NCBI RefSeq assembly: GCF_963662255.1
Contig: NC_085047.1
Span: forward strand, 94,061,619 to 94,125,618
From: Cinclus cinclus
Taxonomy: Eukaryota; Chordata; Aves; Passeriformes; Cinclidae
DNA: 64,000 bases
Direction: 5' to 3'
A program made the position numbers and the translations under genes. Below are positions 10,088 to 23,496 of the stretch, in pieces (the first letter of the stretch is position 1; each line of letters opens with the position of its first letter). Under the pieces are notes generated by a model. It was not told the origin of the DNA, made no database searches, and worked only from the letters and a program-made list of their open reading frames with translations.

Positions 10088-10588
10088 GTCATGTTTAAAA
10101 TCTCTATTGATGATCTGGATGAGGGTATTGAATGTACCCTCAATAAGTTCTCAGATGACAGTAAGTTGTCTGGGTGTGCTGGAGGGTAGGAAGGTCCTGC
10201 AGAGGTCTACAGACAGCCTGGATCAATGGGTTGAGGCCAACAATATGAGGTTTGATAAGGCAAAGTGCCAGGTCCTGCCCTTGGATCACAACAAGCCAAG
10301 CAGTGCTACAGGCAGAGGGGGCAGAGTGGCTGGAAAGTAGCATAGAGGAAAAAGGACCTGGGGGTGCTTGTTGAAAACAGCTGAGCATAAGCCAGAGTAT
10401 GTGCCCAGGTGGCCAAGAAGGCCAAGGGCATCCTGGCCTGTATCAGCAACAGTGTGGCCAGCAGGACCAGAACAGTGGTTGTCCCCCTGTACTTGGCACT
10501 AAGTAGGTTGCGCCTTGAGTACCATTTTCCATTTTGGGCTCCTCACTACAATAAAGACATTGAGCTGCTGGAGTATGTCCAGATGACC
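10088..10588 (+). mobile_element. CR1 LINE internal fragment
   Basis: Translation in shifting frames gives CR1 reverse-transcriptase and downstream motifs. Near 10105-10165 it reads IDDLDEGI and then FSDDSKLSG, where FADD is usual. At 10409-10590 it reads [20 protein letters not shown] and then [16 protein letters not shown], followed by [14 protein letters not shown]. Stops interrupt it (for example near 10185 and 10340). Unlike ordinary CR1 copies it lacks the 3' untranslated tail as well as the 5' part, so a later deletion or rearrangement probably removed its end at about 10588. Confidence 0.9.
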
Positions 10589-13500
10589 TTTAGGTTGTTT
10601 GGGTACATTTATGTTGCTAAAAAATATATGTGGAAATGAATACAAATATTGGACCACTGATCTTCCACAAAGATTTGTTGTTTTTTTTTCCCTGTATTTT
10701 GCTTCCAGTGGATCCAGCAAGATGCACACAACAATACACGGACATCATCTTCAGCATCACTGATGTCCAAGACTGCTCCTGGAAATGAGTGTGGACAAAA
10801 CTGCCACAGGCTTGTCTTCTTTGCCTTCCATCATTTTCTGACACCACTGGGCTTTCTGTTTTCTCATGTGCTCTCATGTGTCCCAAAGACAGAGCGTGTA
10901 ATTGCTTTTTTCTTCATTATATAAACGCTGTTTCTGTGATCTACAACACAATCCTTGCAGTATTTTAATGAGTTTGAAAAGAACTTTCTATCCCTTAATA
11001 GCAAAAGATAACAATTGTATCACAGGCCAGAGGGGCAAAGGAGGCTCGAAGGATAAGTTGTACAGTGTGGGTGTGGCTGCTCTCTCTGGATGAAATAGCA
11101 TTACCTGGCAGAGAACCAAGCCTGTTCATTTCAGTTAGCCTGGGGTCTGGGCCCTTTAGCTCTGTTAATTGGTGACATGAACAGTTCAGCCAAAAGAACA
11201 AACATTCAAAATACTAGCACTGGGAAACACAAAACATAGCACCTGGTGGACTGAGAGAAAGAGACATTGGGAGCAGAGAAGTGAAGAAAAGATTCATAAA
11301 AATGGAAGGGATATGTTTATAACAGAGGGAAACTTTTTACATTAGCCATGGAAGAAGGAAACAGATTGCAATGTGGAGGCAGATGCACAACATAATTAAG
11401 GAAAAGAGTCACAGAAGGGGAGAGAGATTATAAACTCCTGACTGAGCAGAGTACTTGTGTATATTATTTTTAAGAATACTGATGAAACTGGGACAAGCAA
11501 ATACATACACTTATTTTACTGCAATATGTAGATAACTCTTGCACTAGCTTAAGTAAAGACTTAGTAAAAGGTAGATTTGGGGCATCTTTGCATGTTTAGG
11601 GACTATATGCATCTGCTGCCACATGATCCATGATCTTACAGGTGTGAGAGTGGATGGGCTTAAGCTACTTGTAAATAATCGAATCAAAACAACTGCAATG
11701 ATCTAGGACAACTGTGCTGTGGCATCCCATTTACATGAAAGGCTAAAAAAATGTGTGACACAATATGTGCCAACTAGACCAACGGATCTGAGAGGCGTGC
11801 AACCAAATGAGGCTTCAAAGCATACAATTCAAAGCCAGAGGAGGCCTGAGAAATAGCATGAATATATCTAATGGATCATAATTTTATCAGGATTGTAAAA
11901 AATATTAGCTACCATTAGCTTTTGAAAGCTGATTGTCATGAAGTTCTACTATTCTTTTCAATAAACTTGAAATACTGAAATTATTTGCAAAGTGCAAAGA
12001 CAGTATCAACATTCTTTTTTTTTGTTTAATGAGGAAATTAAGATAGAAGAGATAAAACAATTTGAGATAAAGAGATTTGTAATGTCAAACCTCAAGATTA
12101 TATGGAGATAATTTTAAGTTTCTCTGTAAACCAAATCTCACAAATTTAATAGAAATAAAGAAAATCTTGTAAGGCGCCTCTCTACCTCATTGAGAATGTC
12201 ATGCCCACTAAACATACTTGCAATGAAAAAGTCTGATAACAACACGAGCTGAAAAAGTCACTATCTCCCATCTTTATCAGAAGGATGTCAATAAATTAAG
12301 ACTTGGGAATCTCTGGCTTCATAGCAATATAAGTGGTTTTTGTGTTTCTGCACAGCTGCCTCTGAGTAGAAACATTAATGCAAGCCATGAACATTTCTCA
12401 GTGGAACACAGACTTACAAGGGTTACCTTTATGTGGATACAATCAGAATTTACCAGAAGATGCCAGAATATTCCCCACTGATTATTGTCAGCTGTATTAA
12501 TGCAATTACAATGGCTTGAACACTTTGGTACTTTCCAAGGACCTATTTATATAGCAGTCTATTACTAAACTCTGACAACAGCAGCCCAAATTATGATGCA
12601 CTTACTCACCCTGGAGAGTACTTTGTACCATGAGCAGTCTCACTTTGAATAAAGCACTCACGATCTGGCCCATTACCCTTTAATTATAGATGTTTCAGAG
12701 AAGAGGGAGCATCAGGGTTTACTGCACTATTTATAAAACAAGCTACCAGCCAAACGTTGTAGGACTTCTACAGCTTTAAAACCCCAACATTCTTTCCGTT
12801 TAGGAGCTCTTCCACTGTGCACTTGAAACTCATTTGAATGCATCAAGAATTTCATTGTAGTAAAAGAAGAATCTACAGATGAGAAATAACCCCACTTTTG
12901 GAAAAATCCAGCAGCTAATTCAAACATCAGATTTATAATTTCTGTTTTGGCAATTAAATACCATGTGCTTATTAAATTAAATACAACATGTTTACTAATG
13001 CTGACAGTAAAGCATTCTGCAATCCTAGCATACCATCCTACTGTAAAGCATTTTAGGATGCCCTACAATAGTTATCATTGTGTGAGCTGAATATCCTCTG
13101 AAATTCAATGAAATCTGTCTTCACTGTCTCTTATAAAAAATATGACTACATCAAAACACTAATCTGCAGAAATCAGACTCTATATGACAAAAACTAGGAG
13201 GAAGCATCTCTTGGAATGAAGAGATCCCCATCTTTTCATTAACGGAGTGTTACCACTTTGAAGTTGCTACCACTAAATATTGTTTGAAGTAGGTCATGAG
13301 CCTGAAGCAGCAGTGCTTGGATTCAGCTGCACAGGTGGGATTTTCTCAGTGTGTAGGGAGGAACATATATGGTATTCCTGGGCAGCAGGTCAAGGAAACT
13401 TGATATGTTCCATATGCCACGTATAGTGGAACAAAGAAAATGTGGCAGAGGCCTCCAACTGTTCTGACCTTAGTTCTCCTGGTTCTCTGCCACTATATCC

Positions 13501-16500
13501 TAATGTAAAAATCGTGCCCAGTTCTAGAATTCATAGGTAATGTGCTCCCCTCTTAAACTTATTCTTTGTGGTTTGGAACTTGTACTGTTTTTGCTGTATT
13601 TTCAGAGATTTTGAATGTTATATAGAGGCTGCAGGTTATATACAGTTACTAAAACAAATGCATATCCAATGAAGTTTTGTCTCTATAAAAGCTATTTCCA
13701 GCTTTTACCAAATAAACATTCCTCTCCATGATAGTTCCTGTTTCCTAGATACTTATATGACCTTTTCCCCATGGTTTTTGAGTGGGTCATTATCTGACAC
13801 TTTTTCTTATCTTTATTTAGCCTTATAATAGCCTGTCAGGATGAAAATATTACTTCCCATCCAAAAGGAATGCCACAGCAGGCTTGTCTGTATTTCTTAA
13901 GGTCTGCATGGCATAACTCCCCTAACCATAACTTTCCTCTTCCACTCCCTGAGGAAGTCGTTCACAGAGGTGAAAGGATTCTTGTGCAGGAGTAGGTTTA
14001 ACAGCTCCCTCCAAATGGGAGGCACTCTATCTTTCTGAAGGAAGTTTTCCTGGTATAATTGCTTCTCTATAAGAGTATTTCATTAAATAGCCATGCCGCT
14101 GAAACACAGCTTTATCATTCTGTTTCAAACCAGTAAAATGAAACTAGCAAAACTTCAAAGTGTACTAGCAGCAAAGTACAGGAGACTTGTCTGTGGATGT
14201 AAAGAAAGGGCATGAAATAACAGAGAGCTCTTTCTTCAGGTACAAATGATATTTGCTTTGTGTTCTAAAGCAAAGCACTGGATCAGCTGAGCTGTTGCTG
14301 TCAGCCTTTATCAGATGCCACTGACAGGAACTTGGGAGATGTGATAATTTTTTGAGAAATAGCTGGAGAACTCCATAGTGACAGGAAAAGGGAAAATGAC
14401 ACTTGTATTCAAGATGTTCCCACCACCTATAAGGATAGGTGTGTGAAAAAAAAAGTGGTACTTGCTTGTGACAAAGTTTCACCTAAAATGGAAGCAGTTC
14501 TTTGGATCCAGGCACTCTGTGGGCTTGCTCTTCAAGGTCACAATATAGGGATCAGAAACCTTGCAATAAATAGTAAATGGTAAATATCTCTTTACATGAG
14601 ACATGATAGTCCCCGACTCAATGTTATGCTTTTTAACCTCTGTATGTGAAGACATTGCTTCATAATATGAAGTAAAATCAGAAAATAAGATGCTGAATGA
14701 GTATCAGCCTAGTGTCATTTAACACAAAATATTAGGCACAGGGGCTTTAGAGGAATTTAGGTCATCTGACTCAGAGACTTAGTTCACTTAATTCATCATA
14801 AATGCTGCCTTTTAATACCCTGATTTGGAGAAGAGCTTTAAGTGTGTAATAGAAATGGCTTGATTTCTAATAATAGTCAATTAGAAGTTCTCTGCAATTG
14901 TATTTGGAAATGCAATGTAAGTGCTTCTACTGGAAAAAGTTAATTTGTCTTAATTTTCCTATGATTTCTAAAAATAGTTTAGAATTAAATGTCATGTACC
15001 TTTGGAACGTGTATGTTTGGTAACTAACAAACTCACTTTGTCACTGTTTATGATCTCAGAATTCTTTCCATGGAAAGTATTATAAGGTCACTACTATCAT
15101 CAAGCAGCAATGAATGCTGTTCATATTTTGGAGAGTCATTAGGGAAAGAACAATCCTAAGGCCTTCTGGACTTTAAGGCCATTTTTGTCTTCAACAGGGA
15201 AGAGATGTCTACCTCTTTGTGCATATATGGTTTCATGTGTTCATAAACAGACATTTTTGGTTTGAAGATTCTGAGTCATGCATACTACCTGCTATAGAAA
15301 GCCTTGTCTGACTTGTCAGTCAGAAACTTTGCTGGGTTCCTAAACTACATCTTCATAGATAGCATATTTTTAAAATGAAGGGAAAACCTCTAAAGTACCA
15401 TACAGTCTCAATATCCATTAGCACCTTTCAAGGGTATCCATAGCCTCACATAACTGAGGTCTTCACTGGGAGCAATCTCAATTCTCCTCTAAGAATACAG
15501 AGATCTTAAGGTGAATGTACATGTACTTACACTAGAAGATGTCACTGCACTGCCAAGCTGGTGTAAAGGACTACTCACAAACATTTGGTGCAGGACTCAT
15601 TCATTGATGTAGGCTGTCCCCGTGGAAAGGTCTGATATTTACTCAAAACCAAATAGAAAAAAAAATACACAAACCCACAATATTTTTTTTAACAGCTCTC
15701 TGTGTGAGGGCATTTTCCCTATTTCACTAGGTCCCATATCATTTATACTACCAGAACAGGGGATTCCATAGATTTCACTAGTATTCTGGAAATGAGAATG
15801 TTTTTTAAATATTTATTGTATATTCATGATTATATGTATCATTCAGCTAACAAGCCTAACTTAAACTGTTGCTGAAGAACTGCCATTGATTTACAGGATA
15901 GCATGGGAAGTAAAGGAGAAAATGTTGTCGGTAGAGAATATGTATGCATGCAGATATACATCATAATCAGCAGAAGATAACTTTCATCAGTCAAGGCGTT
16001 TGTTCACACTTTTCTACTATTAATCTGCTAGCAGGTTTTCACATTAGCTGAAAGTCTTCTCTAATATTTGAGAAGATTTAATTAGAATAAGGAAGAAAAT
16101 TGAATTTCAAGATCAGTATTAAAGCAAAAAACACATATATAAAAACAGGAAAGGATTTGAGATGAAATGTTGAACATGGAGGTTCAAATCTGTTTTACTT
16201 AGAGCTGAAACTGAAGACTAATGCATGAACGAAGTGTCTATAAGTTTGATTTTTTAAATCTAACAAAAATATTTGCAGCTGTTTGCTAACACAGACCTTA
16301 GGTATTATTAGCTGGCAAATACAATCATTTTATAAGTAGGTATGATGTAACATTCACCTTAGGGTGTCAGGGTACCTCAGCTAGTTATAACAAAAAATGT
16401 GCGCAATTTCTTCTTTTTTCCTTTCTGTTGTCCTCTTTTCTTCCCCAAGTATTTCTCTAGTCTTACCAGTCTTAAATATTGATAATTAATTTTCTGGTGA

Positions 16501-16665
16501 TTTTGTTTGCAATAAAACTGTCTTTCTACATATTTCTTTTTCTAGAAACCTTCAGAGGTGTTCAAATTTTCCATATGTAGCATTTCAGGTTACAAATCCG
16601 AGTGTCCCTGAGGTATAGCTAGTTTACTGAAGATCAAGCAATTTAACCTCTTTAATGTTTCTTAT
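10589..16665. other. Long AT-rich unique stretch, no genes recognised
   Basis: About 6 kb without a recognisable gene, RNA or repeat family. Open frames are short and sparse (the longest is 105 codons on the minus strand at 14165-14482, without domains). There are T or A runs near 10680, 12017 and 15658. The base composition is uniformly AT-rich, without CpG clustering. It is consistent with intergenic or intronic DNA; conserved noncoding elements could be hidden but cannot be seen without alignment. Confidence 0.5.
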
Positions 16666-16670
16666 ACATG
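16666..16670. repeat. Target-site duplication ACATG (left copy)
   Basis: ACATG precedes the TGTCCTAGG start of the LTR and recurs exactly at 17237-17241. Confidence 0.92.
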
Positions 16671-17236
16671 TGTCCTAGGTTATAATGTAAAGATGTGCAC
16701 AAAAGTATGTATTCTACCACTATCTGCTGAAACCAGGTGGGGCAGTGATTCTTATCTCTGTGGGAGATATCCTCTGCTAATGGACCATGTGTTAAAACCA
16801 GGTGGGGCAGTGCTCTTTATCTTTCCCACAACCCATCCTTCCTCCAGGAAGACATCTTCTGCTAATGGGCCATTACGTCCCACTGCATGACTGATAAAAT
16901 TATATCATCCCATTGGGAGATGCTCCACCCAGGGGGAGGAGTCAAGCATTTCCTACCTAGATAAAAACTGAGATTTGGACCACTAAGGTAGTCCTTACCC
17001 ACTGGTTTCTAGAGGGCAAGAGCTACTGGACCTTTCTATGGGAACATTATTTCCACAAGACCACTGGACTGCTACCACCACCTGAACATCCAAGGGTGTC
17101 AGGTTGTATTCTGACTCGATCAAGTGGTTTTTCTTTTGTACTATTGCATGTATTTTATTTTTCTTTCTTTCTTTTTCCTGCTAAATTACACTTCTGATTT
17201 GGAGTCTCTCACTGGTTTTGCTTTCAAACCATTACA
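16671..17236 (+). mobile_element. ERVL-type solo LTR
   Basis: This 566-bp element begins TGTCCTAGGTTATAATG and ends GCTTTCAAACCATTACA, with a 5-bp target duplication ACATG. The order of blocks matches an abundant passerine ERVL LTR I recall: AAGATGTGC, CCACTATCTGCTG, CAGGTGGGGCAGTG, CTCTGCTAATGG, a U5-like 'GGAGTCTCTCACT' and the TTTGCTTTCAAACCATTACA end. A weak TATA-like AGATAAAAAC lies at 16959-16968. Within it the block AAACCAGGTGGGGCAGTG occurs twice, at 16730-16747 and 16795-16812. No internal retroviral sequence flanks it, so it is solo. Confidence 0.93.
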
Positions 17237-17241
17237 ACATG
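17237..17241. repeat. Target-site duplication ACATG (right copy)
   Basis: Exact match to 16666-16670 directly after the LTR end. Confidence 0.92.
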
Positions 17242-17681
17242 CCATCCTCTGACTGATTTGCATTTTTTTTTTTTTTGAGGAAAAAGATATTTTCAAAATT
17301 TTTAAAGCAAGTGACAATAAAGTTGCAGTTGTGTGCCCCATAACACACACACGTTTATTTACAAGAAAGCTTAACGTGAAAAAAAAAACTATCTTAAATG
17401 ATAGGCATTGAGTTCCATATAGGCTGATTCAGAAGTGTGTGGCACTGTTTTGGAAAGCAAAGTGCCTATCTGAACTACCTTCTTTGCTACACAGACAAAA
17501 CTAGAAGAGGAGCACTTGGCTTGTTGTAAACATACCTTCAGCAGTGTTGGGGTTCCACAAATTGCTGAGTGTTCTGTGGTACCTAATCAAAGGATGGCAC
17601 GGTTTTATCAATAATGTATTGCCAACCTCATGAAAATATTTTCCCCTTTTTTTGGCGCTGACCATAACTTTGCAGGGTTTT

Positions 17682-17682
<1 letters not shown>
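17242..17682. other. Unique stretch between ERVL LTR and poly(T)
   Basis: A T run lies at 17264-17276, and otherwise there is no recognised element. No open frame of interest. Confidence 0.4.

Positions 17683-17721
<39 letters not shown>
17683..17721 (-). repeat. Homopolymer T tract (39 bases)
   Basis: An uninterrupted run of 39 T, followed by G(T)5 G(T)5 G. On the minus strand it would be a poly(A). No retrocopy was recognised upstream of it on that strand, so a plain homopolymer expansion is the simplest reading. Long homopolymers are prone to assembly and sequencing length errors. Confidence 0.95.
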
Positions 17722-17722
<1 letters not shown>

Positions 17723-20149
17723 TTTTTGTTTTTGTGCTATTTGTTTTCTTCCAGGCTTCCAAACATCTTTGTGACAGCAGTGTCTGTGGTATTTTTCAGA
17801 TAGAGGTGGTCACGCAGGTTTCCTGACTTTTTGAACAGTCTTACAGAGCCAGAAAGGGGAAGGACATCTTGGATTTTGGGGAGTGATTGGAAGCCAGTTG
17901 ATAAAAATCTGTGTTCTTTCTTAGGAGCTACTGTAATACTGAGTATTTAGTGGTATTTACCCTCTGCACATCTTGTTAACTTTAGTATTCGTTGGCTGGT
18001 TTTATCAGATTTGGCACAGAGAATAAAATCTCAAAGAGAAATGTTTTTCTGCAAGTCTCAAAAAAAAAAAATCAAGATAGATACCCTAAATCTGAGTTTA
18101 ATTTAATACTATACACTTTCCTCTAGGTTCTTGCAACATATGTTGTGTTTTTCCACCAGTCAATGACAATCTGAAGTGGTAGTCACCTGCCTACATATAG
18201 ACATCCTGTGCCACATGAGATGCCCTAATGCATTTCTCCTAGCCTTCAGCTGCCACTTCAGAAGACCAGGGAGCCCTTATCTTACCAAGAGCATGGTTCA
18301 AATATTTTATGAATTACAGAGAGCAGCTAAATCAAGCTCTGGATCTTCACTGACTATAGTGGGCTCTTCAGTGCTAAGTCTGCCTGAATTTGTACTAAAT
18401 TTCAGCCCAAATTAGGGATACCATTGCCTTCTGTCAATGAAATAGTAACCACTGTCTACTTAGTGCTGCTCTAGAAGGATGTAAGTCCTATAAATCCTGT
18501 CTGCTGGTTCTGTTCCATTTCATTTGGCTTCTTGACTAAAGGAAAGCTGGAATGTAATTTCATAGACTTGAAAATGCATTACTGGAAGAAGGGTTACAAA
18601 TATCCCAGCTCTGAAGAAAGTGCCAATAAAAGGTTTTAATCAAAAGTGAGGGTCCCATGCAGAGGATGCTGGCACTTGCCAATCCCGAAGCTCATCAAGC
18701 AGCTTCTTTCATGAAAGGTGGGATTCTGAAGCCAGAGCAAAGTCACCGCAGAAAGCCCCTGAGTGACCCTTTTTTAAAAAACTGGGAGTAAAATAAAAAG
18801 GCAAAGAGTAAGTTGCTAGTTAGCCAGGATGGAGAAATATTTCATTTTAGTCTTGACCACCACCCTGTCTTCAGGATTAATTTATTTGAGCCTTAGTCTT
18901 GAATTTCCCCCCAGACTCACTGGCCAAAGTGCACATTCAGTTTATTCAGTCAGAACTATTAACATGTGATGGAAAATGACATTCTTCTGGGCCAGGGCTT
19001 TCCATTTAAATTTGCCCTTCAAAGTAAGTCCCCAACCCTTACAAATAGCTATGGGGTTGCTCTTTTAGAAGCTATTGAGAAGTAACGAGCAGCTCCAGGG
19101 CTGCACAGAGGTCTGTCTGTCTCCATTAAATTGAACTGCCCAGTAGCAAATACAGTCTTCTACCTTTTGCTAGAGGTTTGTGAAGACATGCCTCTAGCTG
19201 GTATCAGCTGCTTCCTGCCTGCCTTGGCTTTAACCTTCTCCTCTCTAGGTCCTCATCTGCCTCCTCACAGCCATTCCTGCAGATGTGTGTGCTATTTCTT
19301 GATAGAATACCCAGTGCAAGGGGAGGTAGTGGGTGATTAATTTGCTTAATTGGCAATCAAACAGACTGCCTTACTGGCATTTGTATTTTAATTTCATAGG
19401 AACAGTCAATATGGACCTTGTTGAAATCTCTCTGGTGTGCCTCTCCAGAGCTGTTGATTGAACTTTGTGTGACACTGGCATTTCCCTTCAAGCTAATTTT
19501 CAATTGTTGCCAAGAGAAAGGAAATTATTTCAACTGTTTTGTGGGAAAACCAAGTACTGGCATATGACCTTCTGCTTCCAGCCTGATTTCCCTTCATTAA
19601 GGTTTCCTAAGTGACAGGCACAGTGGCCATTATGGGGACATTTATGCTTTGGGACAGATGTTGTTCCAAGATATGTGTTCTGCTGTGACCAGAGCCGTCT
19701 GCATATGTGGGAAATGGGACAAATGAGGGACCATCTTATTTCTGTATCCTGCCAAATAGTAGGAAAAACTAGGCTACTTGTGGCAATAATTGAACAGCCT
19801 TAGTTGTTCACATGTCCCCATGACCTTGTGAGGGTACATGTAGTCTTGACAGTGCCCCCCCACAGATGTCTTCACCTATAAGAAGCCAACTTAGACTTCC
19901 CTGAAAGTCAGTGGAGTAAATAGATGCTTTGAAGATGTGATTAATTTGACTTGTTTTAGATATACTTCTTAAAAAGACGTTAATGGATTCTTAGAAATAC
20001 CTATTTTTCTCTATTAGCTGTGAAGGGTGCTAACTAACTCAGACATTAATGTCTCCATCACAGATATCTTTGGCCAGATGAATGCACTCTTCATTGGTTT
20101 ACAAATGTAAATGCATGTTTTGTGTGTGTCATAGTAGCTAATGAAATAT
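17722..20149. other. AT-rich unique stretch, no genes recognised
   Basis: No gene, RNA or repeat family recognised. Open frames at 18176-18415 and 19131-19340 are under 80 codons and have no domain. A short segment at 19889-19925 resembles an old reptile/bird repeat core (see findings). Confidence 0.45.
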
Positions 20150-20400
20150 GGGACAAGACTAGAGGCAATGGGCTCCACCTAAAACTCAGGAGGTTCCTGC
20201 TGAATGCTTGGAAACCCTTTTTCACTGTGAGAATGACCAAGCACTGGCACAGGTTGCCCAGGGAGATTGTGAAGTCCCCATCCTTAGAAATATCCCAGAG
20301 CCATCTGGACATGGTGCTTGGCAGTGGGGTCTTGGTGGCCCTGCTTGAGTGCTGGGTTAGAACGGTGATCTCCAGAGGTGCCTTTTAACCTCAGCCTGGG
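20150..20400 (+). mobile_element. Old CR1 LINE 3' end
   Basis: It follows the 3' part of an older CR1 subfamily: 'AGGCAATGGGCTCCACCT', 'CTCAGGAGGTTCC', 'TTTTTCACTGTGAGAATGACC', 'AAGCACTGGCACAGGTTGCC', 'GAAGTCCCCATCC', 'CATCTGGACATGG', 'CTGCTTGAG', 'GATCTCCAGAGGTGCC'. The terminal octamer repeat is lost or unrecognisable. The apparent 88-codon frame at 20122-20388 is just this repeat translated. The 3' boundary is uncertain by about 40 bp. Confidence 0.85.
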
Positions 20401-23294
20401 CCATGCTGAGAACTGTCTGGTCAGGCATCTCACTTGCCTTTGTAAATCCAGTATGAATGGTTCTCAGTTCTACTGGTGAGAACCTGTGAAAGAAAACCCA
20501 TTGTAAAACCAACAATATTGTTTTGAATAAATCAGTAGCAAAAATCTATATTATTGTGTAGACAGCTTTTTCTTATTTCTTCTCAGAAGAGAGAAGGAAA
20601 AAGAACACAGAGCAGCTGAAAAGGTCAAGCCTTCTGATTTTGCCTACTTTAGTGAATTAGTACCCCTGAGTGACCTTGACTGACACTTTAGGAACATTAA
20701 AAGTCTTGATAGACTTTACTAATTGCCGTGCTTCACCACTCTGGGACTACTGCAGACCCATATCTTCCTTTATTAATTTATATATTTATGATAGTATTTT
20801 TTCCTTATACTATAATGTAGGGATAACATTCATCAAACTCTCAGGGCATCAGCTTTTGAGAATAATTTTTCACTCTGAGAAAAGACTGGTCTGTGCCAGA
20901 CACTGAATTCTCTGGCTTTGATGAGAAAATGCTGCAGAGGAGGTGGGCATGGGGAGGGAAGGGATACCTTGCATTCATCTAAAAAAAAAAAAAACCCAAA
21001 CCAACAACCTCTGAAGAGATTTTATTTTAATCACTGTATATGAGTAAGGTTAGTTCAGTATGTAATAACAGGCTGTCTTGACAACAAAAGGCTGAATCAA
21101 CACAGAACATGACTGGAATTACATATGTCAATTATAATGAATCTCATTATGCAACACAAAAGTCTAATTCTATTGTAAAGGACTGCAGTCTGCAGTTTCA
21201 ACTCTGATGTCAATGCTGAACAATAACTGCCCTCTCATCCACCTTATAGCCATGAAGAATAAAAATCAGCAGAAATTAGGTTTATATATAATATTAAAAT
21301 TTCCTTGGGGTGAGGGAAAAGAGAAATTTCTCTTTTTTATTTTTTTTTTTTTTTTTAATAAAAGGAGAACTGTCCTGGTCTTAAAGCAATCCATCATGTG
21401 CATGGCTTCTTTGGCTTCAAGTTTTTCCTGTCCACAGAAAAAAACTGGTTTGAAAGTTCTCTCCTTGTCTCAAAATATAAATGACAATTTCTCATATTGT
21501 ACCAATTCAGTAATGTGTTTGTAAAAAAAAATATAGAGCTATTAGTGATTAGGCTCTAATTTCTAGCAAGAAGGTAACAGTAATAAATGTTATTTAGCAA
21601 CACCTTTATGGAATTACTGGGTAGTAGGGGTGTTGTTCTGTGTTTTGTTGCAATTTGCTCTTCTCCTATTATTTATTGCATGTATTTATGTATTTTGACA
21701 CTTGCAGTTAAAATATCTAGCTTTGGGAGTTTATTTTACAGCAATAAATACAAACGTGGATTCTCCGTTGAGAACGTGTGATTGAAACACTTCTTGAGCT
21801 CTTGCATACCTTCTCATCATTTTTAAGTAGTGGATAACTTCAGCTGGAAGCAGATATGTATCAAGCATTTGTATTTACTGAAAGAAACCACTGTTGTGAC
21901 ACTACGTGATTCCAGTCGAGTGGGAAATTTCAGGAAATAATAGAATTTAAGACTTAAGAGTCTTCAAGGTGCTATGCAGAGGGGTTAGGTGAGCTCATTA
22001 CTGAGGGGAAGAGACCTCTGCATCCTTTGCACTGAAGGTGCCCTGTGGCCATCAAACAGTACTTTGCAGTAGAACTAGTCAGTAACCTCTTGTGCTATTT
22101 TGTTAATTTCATTGGACATTATGACAAAGTATGTATTTGACAGCAAAGCTTATAGGCATAAATACTTCTGTTCCAGCAGATAGGATTTTGAATGCAAAAC
22201 AATCATCAGTTCTGGACTGTGGTTCTGTGTTAGAATTCATGACTCAGGGCTAGTTTACAAACAGACTTGTAAAATATCCATTTGTAGATGCTGTAAACTG
22301 ATTTTTTTTAAACTCATCATTTAAAGCAAAATTGAAATTAGATATTGATTTAAAAAGAGATGACCCAGAATTGCTTTGACCTCATATCTTACTTAGAGAT
22401 CATGGTTATTTATTTTTCCTTTCAAAAGATAGATGATAAATAAATTTTCACAGTCCTGGAAGAAACTTGCAGTTATTAGAGCTAAGACAGCTATTCAATT
22501 TGTACAACATGCTGAATTTTCCTTATTTAGAATTTCTAACAACTTTCATTATAAAAGTTTGATTCGGGTTTAGCAGCCTGAGAAAACTTCCTAAAGCTGG
22601 CTGTGAAATTAATTATACTTTCTGTCTTCTTTTGAAAGCCAACTTTACACTTGTTCCAGCAGAATGTTACTGTAACTGTGAACAGCATAAGAAATAGTAG
22701 ACCTGACCAGAAAAAGGACTAAAGACATCAATTTGACCAAAAAAAAAAATACTCTTCATTTTATAAAAAAGGGTGGGTTATTCTTGTTATTGTTGGTTTT
22801 ATTGTCACTATCATGTTTATTGGTCCTGAGCCAGTAGAAGGAAAAGAAAAAGAGGAGAAACCAGCATCCAGGACATTTCCTCAAAGACTCAGATTCCCTT
22901 TCAATTGCTGCCTAAGATCCATGGGATCTTCCTTTAACATGAACTTTTTTCAATTAATTTTGTGGTGTTTTCTTCAGCAGCGAGAGGATAAGGGCAAGAA
23001 ATATAAAAAGAATAATAATAAAAAAGACGAGATGTGTTGCAGGCTTGGTGGAAGACCTCCTATTGGATAAAGAAAGGGAAGAGGGGGGTTTTCTAGTGCC
23101 AGAGACACACAAGGAAAGCAGAAAGATGGAATTAATTGCAGGCAGCTTCCAAATTAAAGTGAAAGTGCCTGGGTTTGTTGTGGAAATGGAATAAGGGAAT
23201 AAGGAAATGTGAGGGGCCTGGCATGTAGTGTTTATGCACCACTATGGTGTGTGTAGACTACTTCCAAACTCAGGTGGATGATGTTCACACAGGA
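20401..23294. other. AT-rich unique stretch, no genes recognised
   Basis: Nothing recognised as coding. There are A or T runs at about 20981-20994 and 21337-21357, and an A run at about 22739-22749. Open frames of 60-105 codons (for example 21207-21524) have no domain and begin within AT-rich sequence. No splice-bounded exon could be argued. Confidence 0.45.
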
Positions 23295-23496
23295 ATTTGC
23301 ACAACTGCTGTAGGAAACAATTTTTCATTGCAAGCATGACCAAGCACCCAGGCTGTCCAAAGAGGCTGTGGAGTATCCATCTTTGGAGATAATCAAAATA
23401 TGTTTGGATATGGGCTCTAGGGGGCCCTGTTTGAGCAGGGAGTTGTATCAGATGACTTCCAGAGGTCCTTTCTACCCTCAACCATTTTGTGATTCC
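23295..23496 (+). mobile_element. Old CR1 LINE 3' end
   Basis: It matches the same older CR1 tail type as at 20150-20400: 'GACCAAGCACCCAGGCTG', 'GAGGCTGTGGAGTATCC', 'TTGGAGATAATCAAAA', 'TTTGAGCAGGGAGTTG', 'CAGATGACTTCCAGAGGTCC' and finally CCTCAACCATTTTGTGATTC. Substantial divergence and small deletions indicate an old, immobile copy. Confidence 0.86.
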
